Positions 5,084 to 11,030 of a stretch of DNA of 11,411 bases are shown one piece after another. The notes beneath the pieces are model-generated. The model was not told where the DNA came from, did not search any database, and saw nothing but the letters and a program-made list of their open reading frames with translations. How positions within the stretch are numbered: the stretch's first letter is position 1; each line of letters opens with the position of its first letter. A program made the position numbers and the translations under genes. The stretch comes from Granulicella sp. UBA5172 (lineage in GTDB: Bacteria; Acidobacteriota; Terriglobia; Terriglobales; Acidobacteriaceae): assembly GCA_002413385.1 (NCBI GenBank), contig DHWW01000182.1:1-11411 (forward strand). The letters run 5' to 3'.

Positions 5084-5815
5084 ATGGCGACACACTTTAC
5101 CCCTGAGGCGATGAAGTTTCTGCGCGGACTGGCGCGCAACAATGACCGCGTTTGGTTTGAGGCGCGGCGCGCTGTGTATGAGCGCTCGTTGAAGGCTCCC
5201 ATGCTGGCGCTGGTGGAGGAGATCAACTTGGCGATGGAGAGTTTTGCGCCGGAGCATGTGCGGCCTCCGCACAAGATTATGATGCGCATCTATCGCGACA
5301 TTCGGTTCAGCAAAAATAAGCAGCCGTACAAGACGCATCTGTCGGCGTGGTGGGCGCGGCGCGGGATGGAGAAGACGTCGGGTGGTGGATATTATTTGCA
5401 GGTGAGTCCGCAGGGGGTGATGGTGGCGGCGGGCGTGTATATGCCGGAGCGCGAACAGTTGCTGACGATTCGTCGATGGATGAGCGAGAACCATGCAGGC
5501 TATCGCGTGATGGTGAAGAAGGTGATGAAGGCGAAGGGTGCGGGGTTTGAGGGGATTGACGCGCAGGGATTGACGCGGATGCCCAAGGGCTTCGCCGCGG
5601 ATGATCCGGCGGATGAGTTGGTGCGAGCAAAAAACTGGGGAGTGCACGCGGAGCTGCCGGCTGAGATTGCGTTGGAGCCCGCATTGGCACGAGAAATTGT
5701 TCGCCGGTTCAAGTTGGCGGCGCCGGTGGTCGATGCGCTGAATGGAGCGATTCTGAAGGGTAGCGAGGGGATGGAGAAGAATCGTTCCACATTGGGACGG
5801 AAGCCGTTATTTTGA
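5084..5815 (+). CDS. DUF2461 / TIGR02453 family protein
   Basis: A 243-residue soluble protein of the DUF2461 family, whose biochemical role is unknown. Recognisable features are the opening FTPEAMKFLRGLARNNDRVWFEARR (6-29), the most conserved block RIYRDIRFSKNKQPYKTHLSAW (68-89), and the GGYYLQVSP strand (101-109). A later segment with TRMPKGFAADDPADELVRAKNWG (about 183-205) is also typical of the family. The length agrees with the family norm of 220-240. ATG 5084 is supported by GAGGAG a few bases upstream. The gene stands alone, with a possible promoter right before it and a 299-base gap after it. Confidence 0.9.
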   Translation: MATHFTPEAMKFLRGLARNNDRVWFEARRAVYERSLKAPMLALVEEINLAMESFAPEHVRPPHKIMMRIYRDIRFSKNKQPYKTHLSAWWARRGMEKTSGGGYYLQVSPQGVMVAAGVYMPEREQLLTIRRWMSENHAGYRVMVKKVMKAKGAGFEGIDAQGLTRMPKGFAADDPADELVRAKNWGVHAELPAEIALEPALAREIVRRFKLAAPVVDALNGAILKGSEGMEKNRSTLGRKPLF

Positions 5816-5825
5816 CTTGACGACG

Positions 5826-5845
5826 AAAAAATCCGGTGAAACCGG
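5826..5845 (-). terminator. Leftward intrinsic-terminator-like hairpin
   Basis: On the minus strand CCGGT-TTC-ACCGG forms a 5-bp GC-rich stem with a 3-base loop, followed after one A by six T residues (plus-strand A-run 5826-5831). Rightward there is no T-run, so it would act on leftward transcripts only. No leftward gene lies between here and the hairpin at 6442-6478. Confidence 0.45.
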
Positions 5846-5928
5846 GCCTAAAAGGGAACATATCCTCAAGAAACCTGTAAATATCTGTGGAAATGGCTGA
5901 TTTGACGTTGACAAAGGGCTCTGGAAGG

Positions 5929-5956
5929 TTGAAGGTGGACATCGGCGCGGTACTCT
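5929..5956 (+). promoter_or_regulatory. Candidate promoter for the HU gene
   Basis: TTGAAG (5929-5934) and TACTCT (5951-5956) are 16 bases apart and are the best paired hexamers in the region. The match is moderate. A TTGACA at 5908-5913 is a perfect -35 sequence but has no -10 partner at normal spacing. Confidence 0.3.
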
Positions 5957-5983
5957 GCACCCGCGTGAACACTGGCGATTGTC

Positions 5984-5995
5984 GCTTCATGAAGC
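5984..5995. promoter_or_regulatory. Perfect 12-base palindrome upstream of HU
   Basis: GCTTCATGAAGC is its own reverse complement and is overlapped by a second palindrome GAAGCTTC (5991-5998). It lies about 120 bases before the HU start, downstream of the candidate promoter. The central TTCATGAA also occurs in the divergent region upstream of the efflux transporter. It could be an operator; no regulator is identified. Confidence 0.35.
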
Positions 5996-6100
5996 TTCTG
6001 GCAGGTTGCAGGAAGACGCATGAGGTGTGTCGTCAGGGGCAGGATGCGGAGATGGGCTGAGATCCATGCTTCATCCGCTTTACCAATTTATTTATCGAAC

Positions 6101-6107
6101 AAAGGAG
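6101..6107 (+). promoter_or_regulatory. Strong Shine-Dalgarno site fixing the HU start
   Basis: AAAGGAG stands 7 bases before ATG 6115. It is the best ribosome site in the window, preceded by an AT-rich, unstructured stretch, which fits a highly translated gene and settles the start codon. Confidence 0.9.
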
Positions 6108-6114
6108 ATACAAC

Positions 6115-6411
6115 ATGGCAAAGGGAATTACAAAGACACAGCTGGTTCGCCTACTCGCGGAGAAGCTCGAACTCACCAACAAGCAGACCGCTGCGTTCCT
6201 CGAGACGCTGGCGGAGACCGCAGTGAAGGAAACCAAGAAGACTGGTGAGTTCACGATCCCCGGCATCGGCAAGCTGGTGAAGGCAGAGCGCAAGGCGCGC
6301 ATCGGCCGCAACCCCCAGACCGGCGAGGCCATCAAGATCAAGGCCAAGACTGTCGTCAAGTTCCGCGTGGCCAAGGTCGCGAAGGACACAATCGCTCCGC
6401 CAAAGAAGTAG
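6115..6411 (+). CDS. hup: HU family DNA-binding nucleoid protein
   Basis: A 98-residue histone-like protein that binds and bends DNA as a dimer. The N-terminal helices start MAKGITKTQLVRLLAEKLEL, followed by a beta region with FTIPGIGKLVKAERKARIGRNP. The DNA-gripping arm signature is GRNPQTGEAI at 64-73, including the Pro that intercalates in HU/IHF proteins (Pro67). The C-terminus is an unusual APPKK tail, a few residues longer than in 90-residue HU. Codon choice (AAG, CTC, GTC, ATC) is clearly more biased than in the neighbours, fitting high expression. The start is fixed by a strong ribosome site. The gene is alone on its transcript and ends at a long hairpin shared with the converging cluster. 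Confidence 0.96.
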   Translation: MAKGITKTQLVRLLAEKLELTNKQTAAFLETLAETAVKETKKTGEFTIPGIGKLVKAERKARIGRNPQTGEAIKIKAKTVVKFRVAKVAKDTIAPPKK

Positions 6412-6441
6412 TTCGGGCCCTTCAGGAGTCCAGTGAGAAGA

Positions 6442-6478
6442 GCCGGAGAGTCGACGCGATGTGCGTCGAGGCTCCGGC
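6442..6478. terminator. Long hairpin between converging HU gene and leftward cluster
   Basis: Outer arms GCCGGAG (6442-6448) and CTCCGGC (6472-6478) enclose inner arms TCGACGC (6451-6457) and GCGTCGA (6463-6469), separated by a 2x2 internal loop, with a 5-base loop at the tip. There is no T-run in either direction, so it may be Rho-assisted. It lies just where a bidirectional terminator is expected. Confidence 0.65.
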
Positions 6479-6504
6479 CCTGACGTTGTGGCGGTGGGTT
6501 GCGA

Positions 6505-7263
6505 TTACGCGGGGTTGGGGGTGTCCTGCGATGTGTTGGGCAGCAGCGCGCGCACGATCAGCCAGACGCCAACCGAGATGAGCAGACCCTGACGAATGGG
6601 TTGTGCGTTGAAGCTCCATCCGAAGACGGCGAGGACAAGGAAGGCTGCGGGGAAGTAGAGCTCGCCGAGCAGAGACTGGAGCCAGTGTGGTTGCGCACCA
6701 GCGGCGGGAACCTGTGGCGTGAGTGCCGGCAGGAAGCGCGGAACGGCTGCTTTGTAGTCGAGATAGGGCTGGCCAAAGCGCGCGGCCAGGAAGGGCTCTT
6801 CCGCTAAGGCGAGGCGCACCTGGAAGATCCAGATCAGAATGATGGTGAAGAGAGCTCCGCTGGGAGGCATGAGGAGGACGATGCCAAAGGTGTGGAGCAG
6901 CGTTCCGAGATAGAGCGGATTGCGCGTGCGGCGATACGGGCCGTCGGCGAGCATGGCCGCTCCGTGCATTGCGGGCGATTTGACGACGTTGGAGCCGACG
7001 TATGCGGAACCCCAGATGCGCAGGAAGGCACCGAGCGCTGTGAAGGCGAGGGCGATCACGAGCAGCACGACCGTCGCAGCACTGAAGGTGAGCCAGCCCT
7101 GGCGCGAAAGCATCGACGAAACGATGAGCCAGGTGGATTGTGTGCTGAAGCCGGGAACGTCGGCTAGGGCGGGGATGAAGAGCCACGGTGCTGTGAAGCC
7201 CAGGATGTAGATGAGCGCATGGATCGCGAAGCGGAATCTGTATTCGAAGCGTGAGGCCTGCAT
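6505..7263 (-). CDS. Integral membrane methyltransferase, ICMT / phospholipid methyltransferase-like
   Basis: A 252-residue protein with about five hydrophobic helices (roughly 12-32, 60-82, 121-148, 202-218, 225-241). It shows the signature of the isoprenylcysteine carboxyl methyltransferase / PEMT superfamily: GPYRRTRNPLYLG at 108-120, then EEPFLAARFGQPYLDYKAAVPRFLP at 155-179, which together bind S-adenosylmethionine in characterised members. Bacterial relatives methylate varied small or lipid substrates, so the substrate here is unknown. Its ATG overlaps the stop of the upstream amidohydrolase gene by one base (TAATG), which strongly suggests coupled translation. It is the last gene of the leftward cluster. 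Confidence 0.85.
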   Translation of the reverse strand: MQASRFEYRFRFAIHALIYILGFTAPWLFIPALADVPGFSTQSTWLIVSSMLSRQGWLTFSAATVVLLVIALAFTALGAFLRIWGSAYVGSNVVKSPAMHGAAMLADGPYRRTRNPLYLGTLLHTFGIVLLMPPSGALFTIILIWIFQVRLALAEEPFLAARFGQPYLDYKAAVPRFLPALTPQVPAAGAQPHWLQSLLGELYFPAAFLVLAVFGWSFNAQPIRQGLLISVGVWLIVRALLPNTSQDTPNPA

Positions 7264-8621
7264 TAGAAGCTGTTCTCCGAGAGGGCGGGTTCGTGGGATG
7301 GAGCTGAGGCGACGAGCTTGTCGACGGCTGCGGGTTGGGCTTCGTCCTTGTAGATGACGCCGGACTTCATGACGAAGGGAACGTGTTCGAGGATGCGCAC
7401 GTCGGCGAGGGGATCACCCTGGACGGCGATGATGTCCGCCCACTTGCCCGCGTCGAGCGAGCCGACCTTGTCGGTCCAGCCCATGAGGTCGGCGGCGTTG
7501 AGGGTTCCGGTCTGGATGGCGGCGAGCGGCGTCATGCCGTACTGGTTCACGTAGACGTCTAGCTCATGCGCATTGAGGCCGTGAGGGTAGACGGCGGCGT
7601 CGGTGCCCAGCGCGACCTTCACGCCGGCAGCGATCGCGTGTTTATGGTTGGCCTTCATCGCGCTGCCGACGTCGGTCATCTTCTGCTGGTAGAGAGCGGG
7701 GAGATGGCCGTACTCTTTCACCCAGTCGACGAGGTAGGCGGTGGGGACGAGGTAGGTGCCGTGCTTCTTCATCATGGCGATTCCTGCGTCGTCTAGATAG
7801 CTGCCGTGCTCGATGGAGTCGACGCCGGCTTCGGAGGCCCAGAGGATGGCCTGAGCGCCATGGGCGTGGGCGGCGACCTTGCGGCCGAGGCGGTGCGCAT
7901 CGGCTACGATGGCCTGCATCTCTTCGAGCGTGTATTGGCTGGCCTGCGGGTCGTCGCCCTTGGAGAGAACACCGCCGGAAGCGCCGATTTTGATCAGGTC
8001 AGCGCCGTACTTAATGTTTTGGCGAACCATGTGCTGCACGGCGGGAATGCCGTCGGCTACGCCTTCTCCGACGACGTGGTACGGCTCGGGGAGGAGGTTC
8101 TCGTCCATGTGACCGCCGGTGATGCCGAGCGCCGGGCCGGAGACCTGCATGTGTGGGCCGGGGATGTGGCCGGCGTTGATCTCGTCGCGCAGGGCAACGT
8201 CAGTGAAGCCGTTGGCGCCCACGTTGCGGACGGTGGTGAAGCCTGCTTCGAGCGTGGTTTTGGCGTTCTCGACACCGAGGATGGCCTCTTTCGCAGGAGT
8301 CATGGAGAGCTCGAAGTAGGGATCGAAGTTGGTGGCCATGGTGAGGTGCGTGTGCACGTCGATGAGGCCGGGAAGCAGGGTGTAGGCGGTGAGGTCGACG
8401 ACGCGGTCGCCGGGATTCGCGGGGGTGGTGGCGGTGGGCGCGATGGCGGTGATGCGGTCGCCTTCGACGATGATGGTCTCGGCGGGGGTTTCCTTGCCGG
8501 TGTGGACGTCGAGGACGTGGCCGGCGCGGAGCAGCGTGCGCGAGGCAGCGGGCTTGTAGGTTGGTTGGGCGATAGCGGTGGCGGCGAGGAGGAGGACGGC
8601 GAGGATGGGGACGTGCTTCAT
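7263..8621 (-). CDS. Secreted amidohydrolase (imidazolonepropionase / Xaa-Pro dipeptidase-like)
   Basis: A 452-residue metal-dependent hydrolase of the amidohydrolase superfamily. A signal peptide is clear at 1-18 (MKHVPILAVLLLAATAIA, then QP), so it probably works in the periplasm or outside. Metal ligands in order: the HTH motif His90/His92 (DVHTH), Lys211 in LIKIGASGG (the carboxylated-lysine position), His252 with His254 (AHAHG), His272 (EHGSYLDD), and Asp341 (GTDA). The pattern matches the binuclear group that contains prolidase-like dipeptidases acting on acyl-proline or basic C-terminal residues, so peptide cleavage is the best guess. GAGGT precedes the start at suitable spacing. It lies 30 bases after parB and overlaps the next gene by one base. 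No link to chromosome segregation is apparent. Confidence 0.9.
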   Translation of the reverse strand: MKHVPILAVLLLAATAIAQPTYKPAASRTLLRAGHVLDVHTGKETPAETIIVEGDRITAIAPTATTPANPGDRVVDLTAYTLLPGLIDVHTHLTMATNFDPYFELSMTPAKEAILGVENAKTTLEAGFTTVRNVGANGFTDVALRDEINAGHIPGPHMQVSGPALGITGGHMDENLLPEPYHVVGEGVADGIPAVQHMVRQNIKYGADLIKIGASGGVLSKGDDPQASQYTLEEMQAIVADAHRLGRKVAAHAHGAQAILWASEAGVDSIEHGSYLDDAGIAMMKKHGTYLVPTAYLVDWVKEYGHLPALYQQKMTDVGSAMKANHKHAIAAGVKVALGTDAAVYPHGLNAHELDVYVNQYGMTPLAAIQTGTLNAADLMGWTDKVGSLDAGKWADIIAVQGDPLADVRILEHVPFVMKSGVIYKDEAQPAAVDKLVASAPSHEPALSENSF

Positions 8622-8651
8622 GATGTGACCTCGGTGGCTGTTTGGAATGTG

Positions 8652-9578
8652 CTACTTAGCTAGGGCCGAAAGGATGGCGTCGAAGTCCTCGACGCCGGAG
8701 TACTCGATGATGACTTTGCCCTTGCCCTTCTTGTCCTCGATGGTGACCTTGAGGCCGAGGGTGCGGCGCAGGTTGTCCTGTGCTTCGCGGACGTTGGGGT
8801 CGACGGGGAGGACGGCTTTGGATTCTTTGGCTCGGGATTCGGGGTTGAGGAGGCCCTGGACGTAGTTTTCGGTGGCGCGGACGGAGAGGTGGAGCGCGAG
8901 AACCTTTTGCGCGGCGGCGGTGATGGCCTCGGGGTTTTCGAGCGCGAGGAGGGCGCGGGCGTGGCCGAAGCTGAGCTCGCCAAGCTCTACGTGGCGCTGG
9001 ACGGACTCTGGTAACTTCAACAAACGAAGGAAGTTAGATACGCTGGCGCGGTCTTTGCCGGTGCGCTCGGCCATCTGCTCCTGGGTCATGTGGAAGTCGC
9101 GGCTGAGGCGCACATAGGCGTGGGCCTGCTCCATCGGGTTGAGGTCGGCGCGCTGCAGGTTTTCGACGATGGTCATCTCCATCGCCTGCAGGTTGGAGAC
9201 CTCGCGGATGATGGCGGGAATGGTCTCCTTGCCGGCTTTTTTGCTGGCCAGGAGGCGGCGTTCGCCGGTGATGAGGGTGTAGCGGCCGTCCTGCTGGAAA
9301 GTGTGGCCGTGGCGTACGACGATGGGCTGGACGACTCCGGAGGCGGTGATGGAGATGGCGAGTTCGTTGAGTTTGACTTCGTCAAAGTTGGTGCGGGTTT
9401 GAAAGGGGTTGCGGTCGATGAGTTCGAGGGCAATTTCGAGCGGTTTGCCCGTGGATTCTGCCGTGGCCGAGATGCTGACCGGCGCGGGGGCGGCGGGCCG
9501 GGAGGGCAGGAGGGATTCAAGGCCCTTGCCGAGAGCGCGGGGCTTGGGCTTAGTGTCGGAATGGGGAGGTATTGGCAT
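8652..9578 (-). CDS. parB: Chromosome partitioning protein ParB (Spo0J family)
   Basis: A parS-binding CTPase clamp that organises the origin region for segregation. Its 308 residues have the full domain order: a short N-terminal ParA-contacting peptide RALGKGLESLL (14-24), a linker, the N-terminal CTP-binding domain with ITGERRLLAS (103-112) and ENLQRADLNPME (139-150), a helix-turn-helix around MTQEQMAERTGKDRASVSNFLRLLKL (164-189), and a C-terminal dimerisation domain from about 260. No defect is visible. AAGGAA lies a few bases before the start. The parA-like gene ends 65 bases upstream and the secreted amidohydrolase begins 30 bases downstream, so it sits inside the leftward cluster. It keeps the peptide that normally stimulates ParA ATPase although its neighbour has lost the ATP-binding motif. 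Confidence 0.96.
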   Translation of the reverse strand: MPIPPHSDTKPKPRALGKGLESLLPSRPAAPAPVSISATAESTGKPLEIALELIDRNPFQTRTNFDEVKLNELAISITASGVVQPIVVRHGHTFQQDGRYTLITGERRLLASKKAGKETIPAIIREVSNLQAMEMTIVENLQRADLNPMEQAHAYVRLSRDFHMTQEQMAERTGKDRASVSNFLRLLKLPESVQRHVELGELSFGHARALLALENPEAITAAAQKVLALHLSVRATENYVQGLLNPESRAKESKAVLPVDPNVREAQDNLRRTLGLKVTIEDKKGKGKVIIEYSGVEDFDAILSALAK

Positions 9579-9592
9579 TCTTGGTTCCTTGT

Positions 9593-9630
9593 CTAGTTCT
9601 TAGCGAAAGGCCTAGTTCTTAGCTAAAAGC
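9593..9630 (-). repeat. 19-base tandem repeat between parA and parB
   Basis: Two adjacent 19-base units (9593-9611 and 9612-9630) agree at 17 of 19 positions, sharing CTAGTTCTTAGC exactly. They fill most of the 65-base gap and end about 15 bases from the parB start. The second unit overlaps the left arm of the hairpin at 9625-9658. Confidence 0.75.
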
Positions 9631-9658
9631 AAGAGAATAAAGGCTATTTCTTGCTTTT
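9625..9658 (-). terminator. Terminator-like hairpin spanning the parA stop codon
   Basis: AAAAGCAAGA (9625-9634) and TCTTGCTTTT (9649-9658) are perfectly complementary over 10 bases with a 14-base loop that contains the TAG stop at 9644-9646. In the leftward transcript the 3' arm ends in TTTT, as in an intrinsic terminator, but the stem has only three G-C pairs. It may lower parB-cluster expression relative to the upstream gene. Confidence 0.4.
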
Positions 9659-10858
9659 GAAGGGCCAGATCCCTTTGGATTCGCCCATGCTTTCGAGTAC
9701 GGGGAAGGTGGGGGCTGGGCCGGGCTTTCTGGCGGGTTTCATGCCGTTGCGTTCGAGGAGTTCGAGGGCGAGGGCGCGATAGGCCTCGGCTCCCCTGGAG
9801 CGAGGGTCATAGAGCGCAACGGGTTTGCCGTGGCTAGGGGCTTCGGCGAGCCGGATATTGCGGGGGATGGTGGTCTTAAAGATGCGCTCGTTGAAGAAGC
9901 CGACGAGGTTGTCGCGGACCTGCTGGGAGAGATTGGTGCGGTCGTCGAACATGGTGAGGAGGACGCCTTCGAGGGAGAGGCCGGGGTTGAAGCTGGCGGC
10001 GACGCTGTCGAGGGTGGCCATGAGTTCGGAGATGCCCTCGAGGGCGAAGTACTCGGCCTGCATGGGGACGAGGAGGGTGTCGGCGGCGACGAGGGAGTTG
10101 AGGGTGAGGAGGTCGAGGGCGGGGGGGCAATCGAGGAGGATGAAGGGGTATTCGGTGCGGACGGGCTCGAGTGCCTCGCGGAGGCGGGATTCGCGGCGTT
10201 CGACGGAGACGAGTTCGAGGTTCGCTCCGATCATGTTGCGGGTTCCGGGGATGAGGGAGAGTTTCGGGACGTCCGTGGGGAGAATAACCTCGCGGGCGGT
10301 GGCGTTGCCGAGGAGGAGGTCGTAGACGGAGAGGCGGGATTCGTCGATGAGGGCGCGGGTGGCGGCTCGCTCGGCTTCGATGGAAGCGACGGCGGCGGTG
10401 TGGTGGGTGGAGATGTCGGCGGCCCGGCTGCGCTCGGCGGCGAGGGCGGAAGTGGTGGTTTCGAGGGTGGAGGTAGCGGTGTCGCGGGCAATTTCGTACT
10501 GCTCGGTACGCTCCATGGAGGCTAGCTCTTCGTCTTCGAGTTTGGAGATGGTTTGTTCGGAGAAGGCGATCTCGTGCTCGAGGGCGGCGATCTGGGCGGC
10601 GGAGGTGGCGGACTCCATCTGCTTGCGGAGGCGGGAGATCTTGCCGTGGCGGTCCTTGACGTCGAGCTCCTGGAGGCGGCGGAGGGTCTCCTCTTTGGTG
10701 AGGGATTTGTTGGCTTCGGCGAGGGCTACTTCGGCTTTGGCGCGCGCGGTCTGGGCGGCGGCGACGCGGAGAGGAGCGTCGGCCAGCTCGGCGCGGAGGC
10801 GGCGGAGCTCGAGGTCCTGAGCCTGGAGGACGATGAGATGTTCGAGATCGGCGTTCAT
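9644..10858 (-). CDS. parA: Chimeric protein: DUF164 coiled coil fused to ParA lacking the Walker A motif
   Basis: One open frame of 404 residues made of two unrelated parts. Residues 1-170 match the long coiled coil of C4 zinc-ribbon (DUF164) proteins: MNADLEHLIVLQAQDLELRRL at the start and the conserved stretch SRLRKQMESATSAAQIAALEHEI at 75-97. The CxxC zinc ribbon that should follow is absent. From about 171-177 (ESRLSVYDLLLGNATARE) the sequence is ParA/Soj, with the Walker B strand FILLDCPP at 239-246, LEGVLLTMFDDRTNLSQQV at 296-314, and IPRNIRLAEAPSHGKP at 331-346. Missing is the first 65-75 residues of ParA, including KGGVGKTT and the following Asp region, so ATP binding and hydrolysis by this protein are not expected. 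A basic, proline-rich tail ends it. AAAGGAG lies 10 bases before the start. There are no frameshifts. It may be a deletion fusion, a decayed gene or an assembly join. Confidence 0.85.
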   Translation of the reverse strand: MNADLEHLIVLQAQDLELRRLRAELADAPLRVAAAQTARAKAEVALAEANKSLTKEETLRRLQELDVKDRHGKISRLRKQMESATSAAQIAALEHEIAFSEQTISKLEDEELASMERTEQYEIARDTATSTLETTTSALAAERSRAADISTHHTAAVASIEAERAATRALIDESRLSVYDLLLGNATAREVILPTDVPKLSLIPGTRNMIGANLELVSVERRESRLREALEPVRTEYPFILLDCPPALDLLTLNSLVAADTLLVPMQAEYFALEGISELMATLDSVAASFNPGLSLEGVLLTMFDDRTNLSQQVRDNLVGFFNERIFKTTIPRNIRLAEAPSHGKPVALYDPRSRGAEAYRALALELLERNGMKPARKPGPAPTFPVLESMGESKGIWPFKSKK

Positions 10859-11030
10859 CGGATGGGCTCTCCTTTCGCTGGAACGACTGTGGAAAGGCTA
10901 GCACGGCAGGAGCGGGGATGCAGGGTGCGGGTGCGGCTGGCGGAGTTGGCTGGAGTGTCGTGGGGCGAAGGAAGGAGCAGGCAAATTCATGAATCCCTGG
11001 GTGGGCGCAGGGCGTCTGAATACAACCTGA
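10859..11030. promoter_or_regulatory. 172-base divergent region between parA-like gene and efflux transporter
   Basis: It holds the ribosome site of the leftward gene (minus-strand AAAGGAG, 10869-10875), a 10-base perfect palindrome ATTCATGAAT (10985-10994), and a G-rich middle with no clear feature. I find no convincing -35/-10 pair in either direction. A weak leftward pair, CTGCAT with TAGCCT at 17-base spacing, lies around 10893-10921. The palindrome is 36 bases before the transporter start and could be an operator. Confidence 0.4.

Larger units (their letters stand above)
5816..6114 (+). promoter_or_regulatory. 299-base upstream region of the HU gene
   Basis: No gene is supported here. 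From left to right it holds a leftward-facing terminator-like hairpin (5826-5845), tandem TTGACG/TTGACA hexamers (5902-5913) without a matching -10, a possible promoter (5929-5956), a 12-base perfect palindrome (5984-5995), and an AT-rich stretch (about 6080-6104) leading into a strong ribosome site. If the candidate promoter is used, the HU message has an untranslated leader of about 150 bases. Confidence 0.5.

Noticed and set aside
5709..5990. 93-codon minus-strand frame at the end of the DUF2461 gene and the HU upstream region
   Set aside because: About a third of it is antisense to a real gene, there is no ribosome site, and its end is proline-rich shadow sequence. A hairpin with a T-run cuts through it.
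6020..6248. Two short plus-strand frames running into the HU gene
   Set aside because: They overlap HU in other frames and lose any coding character there. The AAAGGAG site clearly serves HU.
9876..10904. 342-codon minus-strand frame overlapping the parA-like gene
   Set aside because: It encodes an Arg/Pro/His-rich low-complexity product in a shifted frame of the real gene. It is not a hidden N-terminus of ParA, because no P-loop appears in it.
8622..11030. parS site near parAB
   Set aside because: I looked for sequences like TGTTCCACGTGAAACA around the par genes and in all gaps and found no close match.
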